A stretch of DNA of 64,000 bases from Bryopsis sp. KO-2023 (Eukaryota > Chlorophyta > Ulvophyceae > Bryopsidales > Bryopsidaceae), in NCBI GenBank assembly GCA_030272585.1, contig BSYQ01000002.1, positions 7,936,001-8,000,000 of the forward strand, given 5' to 3'. The notes beneath the pieces are model-generated. The model saw nothing but the letters and a program-made list of their open reading frames with translations. It had not been told where the DNA came from and searched no databases. Positions within the stretch are counted from its first letter, which is position 1, and the number at the start of each line of letters is the position of its first letter. Made by a program: the position numbers and the translations under genes. Shown one piece after another: positions 11,771 through 23,487 of the stretch.

Positions 11771-11889
11771 TCTGCGAAGCTCAACAGCACAATGGCAACA
11801 GCTGCGACGATCAACCCCCAGAGACCTCCCTATACACCAGAACCAAAGCCCTACATCACCATGACTGACCGCTTAATAATGACCGATTC

Positions 11890-12150
11890 TCATTCAGACC
11901 CCTTGGGAAAAAAAGGAAACTATGTCCCCAACAACAAGAAAATGCTCCAGAAAAGAGGATCCTTCTTGGGGGAATTTTTCGATACAGGGAAAAGAGTGAT
12001 CCTGGCTGGACGTATTCTTCGAGAGCGCTTCCTGATCAAAACCTCGATCGAAAAACAAAGGGCAACGTGCCGCTGGCGCTAGTGGGTGGTATCGAAGGCG
12101 GTTTCCAGACTTCACCTTGCAGAGAGTTTGTCGATTTGTCAGGCCGAGCC
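11890..12150 (-). repeat. Dispersed repeat R1, copy 2
   Basis: Reverse-oriented match to 4520-4800. It starts about 120 bases upstream of the F-box gene start, so it may lie in that gene's promoter region. Copies differ by scattered substitutions and small indels. Confidence 0.6.
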
Positions 12151-12918
12151 GGTAGGTTCTGTTCACAACAGGTTCCACCGATTTGCAATTCAGGGGGGGT
12201 TTTCTCAGTTGCCGCCCAACATTGGACACGTCGGCTTCTATGTGTGAGAGTGAGCCCCTCCAGCGCTTTTGACAGCGAAAAGACTATCAAGAGAAGCTAT
12301 GCCCTTTTTTGACAAAAATACAGTGAAAGACAGACTTCTCAGTGAGGGAGTGAGAGGTATGATTGTGTGTGTGTGGGGGAGTCTGTTTCATCAGAAATTT
12401 ATGGGTTTGGTTCTGTTCAGTACTATTTTTTATTTTGGCAGCATGAATGGGGTTTCTGAAAAAAAAAATAAGATTCAATTTCAGGTTCTAAGTGGACAAT
12501 AGATAATTTTTTGGTAGTAGTCTTGTTACTCCTTATTATAAGATTCTGAATCAGTTTTTTAGAGCAGCTTTGCAAAGAGGGTAGGAAAAAGAAAGTGAGA
12601 GACTAATGGGTCGGTCATAGATAAACAAAAGACATGAGTCTTATTCACAGCTGAGGCTTTTCAATCAAACGGCCAGAGGGGACTCCTGGGGTGAAATTGT
12701 CGTGGAGATCCGTCACCAGATCTCCAGAGAAGCCACTCCGTTGCATCATGTCTAAAGGAACAAAGCAACTGATCGTTTACAAAAATTCATCGGCCAGGAC
12801 CGATCAAGACCACATGATATAAGAAACCTCCGATTATCTTGACCATCTATCGTTTGCTCTTATAAATGAAATGAATGATAAAATCCACTCAAATCTTGGA
12901 TAAGAAAGCCATCCTGGA
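12151..12918. other. Intergenic, no gene seen
   Basis: AT-rich spacer between the F-box gene and the BiP pseudogene. I see no supported feature. Confidence 0.4.
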
Positions 12919-14190
12919 TTATAAGTCATCGTGGTTTTCCCCAAGATCCTCATCATCCCCACCACCTTCTTTATTCCCAGCTCGATAGGCAACTGCGACG
13001 ATTGACTGACAGATATCCTCGTCTTCTTTCAGTTGCTCGTTGTATTCTTCAACATCAGCGTCAGAATTCTCATCGAGCCACTCAAGGGCTTCCTGAACAG
13101 CTTCTGTAATCTTGGTTTTGTCCCCCTCCTTCAGGTTCCCGCCCAATTTGTCCTCAAACGTGTTCTTCATGTTGTAGCAGTACGTCTCAAAAGAATTCCT
13201 GGCATCCACCTTCTTTTTCTTCAGTTTGTCTTGCTCGGCGAAATCCTCCGCGTCTTGAACCATTCCTTGGATGTCCCCCGGACTCAATCGCCCCTTGTCC
13301 TTAGCGATGGTGATATTTTCCTTCTTTCCAGTGCCCTTGTCTTCAGCGGACACATTGAGGTCCTCAATTTATCCTCAATTTGAGGATACCGTTGGTATCG
13401 ATTTTGAGCGTCACTTCTATCTGGGGGACACCTCTGGCGGCGGAAAAAATTCCATTCAAGTCGAACTGACCCAGCTTGTGGTTATCCTTGCTCAGTGCTC
13501 TCTCTCACCCTCGAAAATCTGGATCGTCACGTTGGTCTGTTGGCCTTAGTAGGTGGTGAAGACCTGGGATTTCTTGGTTGAAACTACAGTGTTCCTGGGA
13601 ATCTGTTTACTCATCACTCCACCAACAGTCTCGATACCCAACGTCAAAGGAGCCACATCCAAAAGGATAACCAAAGTATAATTTCTTCTTGATTAATTTA
13701 ATGAAGTACTGCATGACCCTTTGGTCAAAATCTTCTCCTCCCAAATGAGTGTCTCCAGATGTGGACATGACCTCAAACACCCCACTGTCGATTGCGAGAA
13801 CGCTGACGTCGAAGGTGCCGCCACCCAAATCGAAAACCAGAATGTTCTTCTCTCCCTTTGTGTCCAGACCGCACGCAATCGCAGCCGCAGTGGGATCATT
13901 GACGATACGGGCGACATTCAACCCAGCGATCACACCAGCGTCCTTGGTAGCCTGACGCTGAGCATCGTTGAAGTAAGCAGGAACGGTGATCACAGCGTGG
14001 TTAACAATTTTACCGAAGAACCCTTCGGCGGTGTCTTTCATGTTCCTCAGAATCATGGCGGAGATCTCCTCTGGGGAGAAGACCTTCTTTTTGCCGCCTA
14101 TGTCGACAGACACGTTTGGCTTGTTGTTCTTGTAGACGATATCATAAGAAACGAGTTTCTTGTCTCTCTGTACCTCCCTATCCTGAAAGC
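12919..14190 (-). pseudogene. BiP-type (ER HSP70) pseudogene with internal deletion
   Basis: The upstream part (14113-13680) encodes an HSP70 ATPase stretch with [24 protein letters not shown] and the phosphate-binding [11 protein letters not shown]. After [13 protein letters not shown] the frame jumps to sequence matching [15 protein letters not shown], so about 150 family residues are missing. The substrate-binding part that follows (about 13680-13360) has frameshifts and in-frame stops, including TAA after the VFTTY motif. The lid region (13353-12919) is open again and ends ENHDDL, which resembles an ER-retention tetrapeptide. I infer a decayed BiP copy, with a functional gene elsewhere in the genome. 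Confidence 0.85.
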
Positions 14191-14630
14191 TACAAGAGCA
14201 ACAGAACTTTTGGTAAGCGTTTTGGGATTCCTGACTTTCCAGATTCCCTCTTGGCCCTTCAGAATGGACTTTTCGACGTTCCGGTCTTCTCTATGATTGT
14301 AGAGCCTTTTGCAACTCGGGGGGCTAAAATGCAGAGTTACTCCTGACTAAGGAATCGTCAGATAGAAAATGTTCTTTTAGAGTGCTACACCGAGAGGCTA
14401 TTGTGCTTTTACGGGAACAATTAATGTAAGTCACCAGACATATCCACGTTCATGCACTGAGAAAGCCTTAGCCTTAGCCTTAGCTAGTAAACTCGTTTTC
14501 GTGTCAAATGCTAGACGTTTTCTTTGTGTGTTTAACGATGACCTAGAAAAATGCTGACAAATAAAATCCGGGTGTGTCTCTGTTTGGCACTGAGCTTCTC
14601 ACCACTTGGTTTCTTTCAAAAGGTTGAACC

Positions 14631-17600
14631 TCACCTCGGATAAATGCTCGTCAGGGCCACAGTCTTCTGGTCAGGGCACACAGTTCTAGCCAGAGTCCAT
14701 TTTTTTCCCACCTCTTTTGCGCACCATCGCAGCGCCACTACACCCCAACGCAATCTAACGATTCTATGACCAAGCCAAGTTTGACACACAAATTGAAATG
14801 CCGTCGCTGTGGTATGAGCTTCCATTCTGTGGCCCGTCAAATATTTTCCGAACTTTGCATGCATCTGCAGCACAATGCAAGACGTCTTATAATCGAACAT
14901 TTGTCTTTCTTTTCGGAATACATTGTCTAGAAACGTTTCGTCAAATGTATATCCGTGGTGGTTGAGTGTTTTTGTTTTTTGATACAGTTCACAACAAAAA
15001 GCATTGCGGCTGGAAACAAAAGAAGAAAAGGCGTAACAAGTTTGCGCACCTGGTGCTGTCGAGAGCCGGGAATAGTCAGACCATAAACGACGTCCGTGGC
15101 GACCAATATGGCGGATTGCCAGGAGTTCCCCCTTTTTCCCCTTTGCTCGAACCTGTTCTCATCTAATTGAAGGGGATCGTCCTCCAAAGCCTCATGAGGT
15201 TTTGCCGAAGGAGGCGTGTCGAGGAAAATACCAACTGCGATGTTTGTGCTCTCAACAGCCGCCATTCCGGGCGTCAAATGAGTGGTTCGCAACCTAACGA
15301 TTTTGTCCATAGTCACGTGGCGAAAAGAAACTCCGCCGCGTGTGAAGCCTAGAAGCCCATACTCTTTCTTTGAATCCGTGGACGTGGCCCATAGAAGTCC
15401 TTCGCGCAACGAGCACTGAGTGACTTGCTTCACGAACATTATGAGGACGCCGCTGAATTTCTCCCACAACGCCATGACGGCGTTCTCTGGGATCTGTTCG
15501 CCATCCGCAACAATGGCCATAGACTCTCCTCTGTCTTCCAGCTCCGAAACCGCCGACTTGATTTCTGATGAGGTAGTACTTCCGTTTGTGTCCCCTGGAG
15601 GCTTGAAATCAATGCAACCCCAGTCGTCGGTCAATCTTTAGGTTCGCCAGGTTGTTGCCGTTCTGGCAGGATAAGGAAATCCAAAGTTATGAGCCTCCCA
15701 ACGCCCTGTTGGACGCAGTCATCATTGTCCTCCTTTCGAACGATGAGAAGTGGTCTCTGGAATGGCTCCTCGGCGAAAAGCACTATCCCTAAAGGACCTG
15801 ACCCTGCGAGTTTCCAATTCTCGGGCTCCGTGGATATCATAAGTCGGCTAGTAATTTCATGCATGAAAGAGAAAAGGGTGATATCGCCAAGTTCCAGTGC
15901 GTCCTTCACACGCTCCTTTGGATTTTTCCCGCTGAACGATGTGTGTACAGTGAGCGGCGCTCTTCCTACAAGCAGAGCTTCAAGTGGAATATCGAGGATC
16001 TCTCCCAGGCCAAGGCATACTCTCCATCTATCTCCACAATGTGTGACTGTGTGGATGTTCCAATTTTGTGTGGATCTATGATCTTCCACCAAAATCGATT
16101 TTCTTCTGTTATGAGGAGCCGCCGCTTTTAGTATACCTATACTCAGCTCCGTTCCGGTTATGTGTTTCGGTATGATTCGCCAGGGTAGGTGCATATTCGA
16201 TTCGCTCGCTGACGGACACAAATGCACCTTGTGCCTCCCACCAAATTCGGAGCTTTGGAGTTCAAACACAATCCCAGATTTCCCGATTTTCGCACCACCG
16301 TCTCTCAGTACAGTGCCTTTCTTGGACTCGCCCCTCAGTGTACGGTTATTGAAGGCTTCTATGGCATTATCCTGACCGATCAAAGACCGAAGCGTCATTG
16401 CATGGGCGGATGGCCATTTGCACCTGCCTTTTTTTGCGCCTTTTGCCTTGTCAACATTTGAATCTTCTTCGTAAGCCCCCACATGATCCTTCCTTTAATC
16501 CCCCTGCAGAATTTCAAAAGGGAAGTATTCAGGTTGACGTTGAGCCCACGGCTGCGCGAAAACATCACAAACGACGGTAGTTAATCCTGCCTTCGAGCTG
16601 ACACTGATGGCATTTAATTCGATATTGATGCACTTCTGACGACCCTTTGGCGCAACACACACACAGGGAGGACCTCTAACCGTAGTCCCTGCGCAGACTT
16701 CGCTTTTGCGTTTCTCCAGTAAACTTCGAGGTTTCGATAAAAGACAAGGTACAGAAAACCTGGTAAAGACTATCGCTTCAATCGTGGTGTGGAGACTTAC
16801 ACTTTGGGCTTCTTCGCTGACAATGGCGTGTCCCACACCATCAAAATCTTCTATCGCCCGAATACGATGTATCAAGCCTACCAGGTTTCTGCTGAAGACG
16901 GGGGCAACGTGTATGCCAAATCTTGACAATTTCGTGCGTCGCGCTTTTGCACCCATTGGCTTCGGTACTCGCGTTGTCATTTTGTATGGGGAAAACGCGA
17001 CCCTATCAAACTTTGCAAAGTTTGCGACGTTTCTGTCGCAGCCCAACATCACACACGTAGCCTTCGTGTAGCAGCTGTTCGGGCACTTCACTAGCATCTC
17101 TTTCTTGGAACTCAAAATGCGCCGTTGGTTCGAAGCTCACGCTGAAATAGCCCACACGTATCAGCCCCCTCAGTGAATGACAGTGTAAGGTGAAGAAACT
17201 CCCACCACATTCACCAAAAACTTCAATTTCTTACCTAAGCTGCTCGTGTAGCAGGAAGTTGAAGACGCCCTCAAAGCACTCTGGCTCCACTGACTCGTCA
17301 GAAAAAGGCACGTCTTCGTCCGCTATCTGTAACAGAGAAGTTCGCACGAAATCGACTTGTTAAGGCAATTCTTTCTCCCATTCCCTCTCCAGCACCAGAA
17401 TACACCTGAACCAGAGGAGTCCTACCACCAGCTCGAACTCTTCCTCTGCTTGAATCTTCTCGATCTGCACCGGGGCGTCGACGTCGCTCTTCCCACAGCA
17501 CCGAAAAGCGTCAGCGAAACGACGTAACCACAACATTCCAAAACGCGTGTCAAAGAGGGCATCAAAGTCGACCAAGTACTCGTGCTGTAACTAAAATACT

Positions 17601-17980
17601 GATATCCAGAACCCCAGTGACTTGATCGTTGTACTATCAGGGAGTTATCATGTCGCTACTGTAACAAAGTTCTGTCTCCTGACCTCTGCAAATACTTTTC
17701 GGCAAAGAACCTAGATTTGGACGATCGTAAGACACGACCCTGAGAATGCCGCTTTGTTTTTTTTGCAAACCTGCCATGTGTGCAACCAGGGAGCGCTGGT
17801 CGCGATACCGCTCTATTATCTCACTGGAAGCGCATAGAAAGGTTCCAAGCGAAGTCTGGAAACTCGAGGCAAGCTGATACATTTTAGCTTCTGTGTGGTG
17901 TTCCACATGTTGGGTGAAGAGTTGAGGTCTAAGTACAGCCTTTGATTATTCTGAAAGCTCTTTTTGGAGAGTGTTGTGAT
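14631..17980 (-). pseudogene. Uncharacterised multi-exon gene, copy 1, with stop and frameshift
   Basis: Exon-like pieces on the minus strand are about 17940-17780, 17590-17440, 17330-17225, 17145-15631, 15634-15050 and 14864-14631, several bounded by good splice signals. The junction CAG/GTGCGC at 15050 to CTGCAG/ATG at 14864 keeps phase. The long central frame is open from 17115, hits TAA at 16495-16497 after FPFEIL, and resumes in the same frame to 15631. There it overlaps a second frame by four bases, indicating a frameshift. The overlapping first part (17145-17005) is also open in another frame that continues from the upstream exons, so the true reading frame there is unsettled. I recognise no domain. 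The copy at 54311-56678 lacks this stop but has another one. Confidence 0.5.
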
Positions 17981-18661
17981 GATATGAATGTTTTCCACGT
18001 ATTCTTGAGTGTCACTCGGTGTATTTAGGGGTTCAAGAGTTTAAATTTTTCGTATGAGTTGGTCGATTTGTGTGCGAGTGGCACGGAGAAAAAAGAAGTA
18101 AAAATTATGCGGCATTAGCGATGTCAATGAGGTAGTTAGCTACCCCATCGACGATCGAAATGCCGAAATTCCCATGGTGGGCGAATCCTGATCGGTTGAC
18201 GAGACCCCCCGGGATCAACCGGGGGACGACCTTGGTTGCACCATCGTTGCCATCATGGGTGCCAAGTGTCGTGCCAGAGTGGGGGCCACCCACTCTGGCG
18301 GATCAACGTCATGATCGAAAATATGTTTTGACCCGATTAGTGCCGGGTTAGTTGATTTTTAATTTCTCTCTCCTGTACATTTAAGTTGTCGTCGAGCGCG
18401 TTTTTTTCCCTCATGATGATACCTCATCCTTTTTTTTGGGTATGTACATACAGCGGTGCGCACGCCCTGGACGCACGGGAGTCAACCACGGCCAAGACGC
18501 GGAAACTGCCAAAGGTGTGGCCCAAATTCACCTGAGTTCGAAATATTCCGAGCACCCAAAGGAAAAGAATGTGTCAGGGGGTTGATTTTGAAATGGAGGC
18601 CTCGAGCGCGACCCCTTTCAACACACGAAGGTGCAGCGGCTGGAACGCGCGTTTTTTCTGT
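16510..18661 (+). repeat. Near-identical core of the inverted duplication, arm 1
   Basis: Read against 55801-53646, I find only isolated substitutions over about 2.15 kb. For example one residue differs in the 200-residue frame at 17115-16510. Identity stops abruptly at GAAATTCT on one side and at GCGTTTTTTCTG on the other, although homology continues beyond both points. Confidence 0.7.
18273..18299. other. Perfect 11-bp hairpin in the duplicated core
   Basis: GCCAGAGTGGG and CCCACTCTGGC flank a 5-base loop. A second GC-rich hairpin (CCCCCGG/CCGGGGG around GATCAA) lies about 60 bases upstream. Both are preserved exactly in the other arm (54010-54036). The surroundings are open on both strands for about 60 codons, so coding use cannot be excluded. 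Confidence 0.5.
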
Positions 18662-20239
18662 TAAATTTCGGCCCTATAAGTGGGTGGTTTCGAGTTATTG
18701 CACACATGGAGGAAGGAAGCCGCCCCCAAAAAAATCCCCCCAACAAAGAGTCGGGTTGGTGAGAGTGTGAGGAGCCGTTGTGTGGGGGACAGGAAAACGC
18801 TCGCTTTCCTGTTCTGGAGAAGCTCGCTCGAGTTCTCACGGTTTGGGTATGCAACCAAACGGCTGTGGTATATATTTGGGAGACGCACATGCGTCCCCCA
18901 AATATCAAGATAGAAAGCTCCAGAATAGAATAGAATAGAATTCTCGGCAAATCCTGCAAATCCTGAAGTTGAGGTCGATTTGAATTTCGTTTTTCTAAGT
19001 CTTAAAAAATCAGGTAGTGGGGACCTGGACATGTTCTTTTAGTTCCAGATGATGGGGGCGAATTGCGAAGAAACGAAAAGAAGAAATCAACTGGACTCTC
19101 CCATGCTACGGGCTGCCCTTAGCGTGGGACAGCAACAACAGGAGCCCAAAAGGAAAAAGATAAGCAAGAAAAGATAAGCCAGGCCTGTAGAGGGAAGGCT
19201 TCCTTTTGGATGGGGGGACAATGAGCAAAAACAATTGCAGAAAAGCATCGCCTAATTCTCTTTTTTGGGGGGGGGCAGTGACCCACAAATAATCAACAGC
19301 TAGTCCTGCAATGGAAAATTCTCAGAATATTTTCTATTCAAAATTGTTCAGGATTCTGCATTGGGCTGTGGAGAGGGGTCGACACATCGGACTGTTTTCC
19401 ACCATTCTAGATACTATAATTTAGAACAAGGTGAGGGAAAAAGAATGTTTCATACAAAGAGAAAAAAATAGCTTCGTTGATATATTGGGAAAAAAAAATG
19501 CAGAGATTTCTTTTGAGGTTGACTTTCTTTTTTCACTTGAAATCCGGTTTTCTGGATTATTTATCCTTGCAAGGGATTTCACTTTTGCATATCTCGGTTG
19601 GACCCTGGAACAAAACAGGGATGACTAAAAGAAAACTTTCAAAACAAAATGAAAAGGAGCCCGAACTCAGCAGAGTCACTGGTGCCTAATGCAGCCAGTG
19701 GGTTTTGATAATAAGAACACACACACATGGACAATGATGTTTTTGTTGTGAATCCCCCACATGTGTAACTCTTTTCTTTCTTCCCCATGTAGCCCACGAG
19801 CCTGATTCTGCCAGTGTTTCCCGCCCTGGGTAGAAAAAACAAGAAAAGAAGGAATCGGTGATGGTTAAATTGGTGGACTGCAGAAAACCCAAGAATCTTA
19901 AACCAGCCACAGGTTGCAACAATCCACCAATCAAGGCCGACCACCAACATGCATGAAAATCCCCCAACCACAGGGACATCCCCCAACCAAACAAAATCAG
20001 CCGACATGGATGAGAATCCAAAAGAAAGACAGACCCCTCCCCAATTGAAAACTATTGGATTCGTTCCACGAAAAATATTGAGATTCTTCCCGGAATCACA
20101 AGCTCAGGCGCGCTGCGCCGAAACCATGGCACCCGTTGGTGCGTTTGATTGCATACCCAAACCGTGAGACCTCGATCCAGCTTCTCCAGAACAGGAAAGC
20201 GTTTTCCTGTCCCCCACACAACAGCTCCACACACTCTCC

Positions 20240-20780
20240 CCCACCTGACTCTTTGGTGGCTTTGGTCACCACCACGCGTGAGCATCGCGAGGACAGCAAT
20301 TTGGATTCAGCTGGTTTGGACCGGGGACGCCTTCGAAGACGTCGGAGAGCCGCTCGACGCCCGCACCGCTCGAGTTTCTGGCGGTTGAATGACTCATCCT
20401 TGGGGGGGGTACTTGAGTGAGACATCGCTGCGTGTCATCGTTCGCCCGCTGGTCAAGGGGATCTGTTGGAGGATCCCTGGCCACCAGGTCCCGGGTTCGA
20501 ACCTTCACTCTCGAACTGACAGGGATGATCAGATGCGCCAGGGAGTTCGTAGCCGCCGGTGCTGAAACCGCCGGCGGGGTTTTTGTTTTTATCTTTTTTT
20601 GGGGGATTTTCATGCATGTTGGGGAAAAAAAACTGCTGTTGTTTTCGGTGCCCTTGTGTACGTGCGTGTTTGTTGAATCCTGAATGTTCATGGTTCTGTT
20701 AGAAGTTGCACCACCCCACTTGGTTTCCCAACAAAGTCTCGTTTGTTGGGAAACAGCTTGGACTGTCGACAGTCCAGAAA
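20240..20780 (+). repeat. Pol III-box dispersed repeat, copy B
   Basis: Same unit as 5640-6358, with the TGGTCAAGGGG and GGTTCGAACC boxes preserved. It has a 12-15-base insertion after the B-box region, and the body is truncated after GGTTTCCCAACAAA. Upstream it continues into the CTTCTCCAGAACAGGAAAGC block, which also occurs in reverse near 18800. Confidence 0.6.
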
Positions 20781-21439
20781 CGATTGGGCTAATGTTAGTA
20801 CAATTCAAAAAAAGTTCTTTAGAAAGACGATGCACGAAACCGTATAGGGTGCGCTTCATCTGGGTTGAAAACCTTTTTCTTCTTGTTTGAGGGTTTCAGC
20901 TGCTTGGCAGGGCCTTCACTCGATCGAATTACTTACTGAGGAGCAGATGAACGGTCATATTTCTAGACCTAGGTAGCTACCTACGCTATAGCGATGGTTT
21001 GATCTCTTTTCGTGGTGCTGTCTTTTTTGTTTCCGGATATACCATGCACATTTTAAAAGATCTGAGACGATCAAGAAGTTTAAATTTATTTTTCCCTCCT
21101 CTTCTTTTTTTGTTTTTCCAAGAGTGTTCACATCTACTTGTATTTCGTGTTACAAGAAACGACCATGACCCAACAGCCAGACCTACATCTTTGATCTTAA
21201 AATGAACATACGCATTTTGGCCACAAGAATTGCCAAGGCCAATATATTGTGGATATATTCGGGTCTCTGATTTTTTTCTCAAGGAAAATCTGCAGCTATT
21301 GCACCGACATCTCTTTTAATAATCCCTCATTCTCCACGTGAAATTTTATGCAGGGACTTCCACAGAACTCGATTGACCCTTGCTCTTTCAATGGGTGCCC
21401 TCTCTTTCATGCCTTATAGATCCACATACAGTGTGTCTG

Positions 21440-21922
21440 TCATGAAGGGTCTTTCCTCTGATGACTCAATTTCGCTGAAAATGCACAGTCGATTGTCGCC
21501 GACTTCTCCACACCTCGCATTTGATTTTCAGGCAGCGTTTGCTGGGCCTGGCCATCGTGCTGGCTCCCGGTTTTCGCAAGGTGCTTTATACGCTTAGCGG
21601 TCAATCTTGGATCGATTCCTTCACCTCTACAGCTGGTTTCTGGGATTTCTGGGTTTGTCCACTGAAGGAGCAGCTGGTCGCGCCTATCGATCAGACAAAG
21701 CACCAGCGTCGCGATCTCTGGCGCCCACTCTTCGAAATCTAAATCTGACACGACCTGATGAACCTCCGGCATATCGACCGTTCTCCTTGCCGCATTCCAA
21801 TCCTTCGCAACGCAAGAGCACCTTTCTAGATCTATGCGTCGAAGTGGGGCAAAAATTTGATGAAGGAGGTCTTCTGGGAGGTCCCACGCAATCCTGGGCT
21901 TCTCGATGGTGGCTGTCGCCAA
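21440..21922 (-). CDS. F-box domain fragment
   Basis: The frame opens at a TTG codon with no ATG in reach, so it is an exon or a truncated gene. Residues about 10-50 read WDLPEDLLHQIFAPLRRIDL then CSCVAKDWNAARR, a good F-box resembling the one at 10673-11770. The rest (about 110 residues) matches no repeat I know, and no WD blades follow. It would be expected to bind SKP1 if expressed. Upstream minus-strand exon-like pieces at 22080-22392 and 22915-23463 could belong to the same gene, but I cannot join them. Confidence 0.45.
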   Translation of the reverse strand: MATATIEKPRIAWDLPEDLLHQIFAPLRRIDLERCSCVAKDWNAARRTVDMPEVHQVVSDLDFEEWAPEIATLVLCLIDRRDQLLLQWTNPEIPETSCRGEGIDPRLTAKRIKHLAKTGSQHDGQAQQTLPENQMRGVEKSATIDCAFSAKLSHQRKDPS

Positions 21923-21984
21923 ACAACCAGAGCGAAAAGAGTTGGCAGAATTTCAGGGTGAGCTCTCTTCCCCATTGCTAGGGG

Positions 21985-22392
21985 CTACATGCGCAAATTC
22001 CGGTCGAGTTTCACCCAACAAAAAGCCCTCGAACCCCTAGTTGCATCGGAAAGAAAATAAATAAAAAAGTTTCTCCCAACTTGCAGGGTTCCTTCCCTGA
22101 CGACAAGCATACCTATGGCAGCTTCGATCGTTTGCCTTTTCATGATGAGTTCCTCCCAATCGTTGAGCTTCTTTCGTGGGACTTTTCTCCTTACCCTGTC
22201 ATCCATGGAGAGTTTGTGGGATATGCGATCAAAACTTCTTTTGATTACGTCACTTTTTCTCGAGATCTCTCTCACACCAACCTTTATCACCTTACGGAGC
22301 GCGCAAGTCTCTTCACACTTAAAAATACCTGTGGGGACGCCACCCCGACATTCTCCCCCAATTATAAAAAAACTGTTCCGGAAACATAACAA
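21985..22392 (-). CDS. Exon-like open frame, unknown
   Basis: The open frame contains a charged stretch (KSDVIKRSFDRISHKLSMDD) and ends at a possible donor CTGCAA/GTTGGG near 22085. No domain is recognised. It lies on the same strand as the F-box fragment and the 22915-23463 exon and could be one of their exons or a chance frame. Confidence 0.25.
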   Translation of the reverse strand: MLCFRNSFFIIGGECRGGVPTGIFKCEETCALRKVIKVGVREISRKSDVIKRSFDRISHKLSMDDRVRRKVPRKKLNDWEELIMKRQTIEAAIGMLVVREGTLQVGRNFFIYFLSDATRGSRAFCWVKLDRNLRM

Positions 22393-22914
22393 GGAAAACA
22401 GATAGACGGTGGGAAGAAAAGACGAGAAAAGGACTCTTGTCGATGCAATGCTGAAATTTCCAGAGAAATGTAGTGGCTTGTGCAGGCTTTAGTCAATCCA
22501 AGGGAAGGGATGCACTGCCTGTAGGGATTCTTAAACACAGAATCCCGTTGGGTAAATCTTTTTTGACTAGCCCCAAACAAGTCTTCTAAGAGAAATCCAT
22601 CTTTCGAACATGCCATCATGTGTGCACTCGTATCTTTTTTTCATCCCTTGTTTCTCTTGTGGATCAGAAAGCACCAATGGCAAACTGAGGATCTGGAGTT
22701 CGACCACCCCTCCTGTTGCTGGGCTCATAGTAAATGAATTTTTCGAAAGAAAAGTGATGATCAAACCATCATATTGTCAATGAGAATGCCCACATTCCCC
22801 CAAAAAAGAAACTTTTTTCCTGGAACCCTAGCACCAGAAGTAGCAACCAAAAAAAACAAAAACCCTCATAGTGTGGACTGATATCCATCTGGTCGTCACC
22901 TGTGACCTTCCCCC

Positions 22915-23463
22915 TCATTTCCCTGAGATTTCTAGCGTTGTATTCGATCGGGTGCAGAGGACATCTTCGGCTTTGTCCTTGGGCCATCTAAGAATCTTCT
23001 TAGCGAATGAAATCGTCATATCGGTAAGCGCCGTCCCCAATTGGTTTTTTTGTTCTCTGGCATTCAAACAAAAGCCAGCAGCTGTGTTTCGGAGCAGCGT
23101 CACGGAGCTGGAGTAAACCTCCACAATACCAGCGTCAAGGATGTCTCTGGGAAGACTGCCAAACGCAACATATCCCCTCAGATCAATTGGCACCTCGATT
23201 GTCGTGAAAAACGTTCGCTTTCTCTGTTGGTGCACTCTTTGCGTCCCCTCTTTCATCCATACCAATAAGTCGCGAACAGATTTGGGTCTGTATGAACATT
23301 TCTGTAAAACAAAACACCATTGGAGCAATGAGGACTTAAGATCAGGCTCGCCATTCATGAAGCTTGCTCCTGCCATAGAGCTCTTTTCATTTTGGGGCGC
23401 GATCGCCTGGCTGGCCGTTGAAGACGTCTTACAGAGGCATCTGCTATGCAGAAGAAGCAGCAT
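22915..23463 (-). CDS. Exon-like open frame, unknown
   Basis: An open frame of 182 residues has an ATG at its start, but a strong acceptor (TTTTGTTTTACAG) inside it at about 23304 suggests the real exon is 23303-22915. That part contains IEVPIDLRGYVAFGSLPRDI and looks protein-like. I recognise no family. Confidence 0.35.
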   Translation of the reverse strand: MLLLLHSRCLCKTSSTASQAIAPQNEKSSMAGASFMNGEPDLKSSLLQWCFVLQKCSYRPKSVRDLLVWMKEGTQRVHQQRKRTFFTTIEVPIDLRGYVAFGSLPRDILDAGIVEVYSSSVTLLRNTAAGFCLNAREQKNQLGTALTDMTISFAKKILRWPKDKAEDVLCTRSNTTLEISGK

Positions 23464-23487
23464 TCAATTCGATGTCAGCTCTCATCA

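Larger units (their letters stand above)
15665..20790 (+). repeat. Large inverted duplication, arm 1
   Basis: This arm matches 56645-50400 in reverse. Similarity is moderate at 15665-16510, near-identity at 16510-18661, and clearly lower from 18700 to 20790, where matching blocks remain collinear. An example is ATCCCTTGCAAG at 52286 matching CTTGCAAGGGAT near 19567; the pol III repeat copies at 20240 and 50935 also correspond. At the outer edge homology stops right after TTATCCTGCCA. Confidence 0.75.

Noticed and set aside
14466-14485. CCTTAG triplets as telomere-like repeats
   Set aside because: Only three units are present, and they are not a known telomere permutation.
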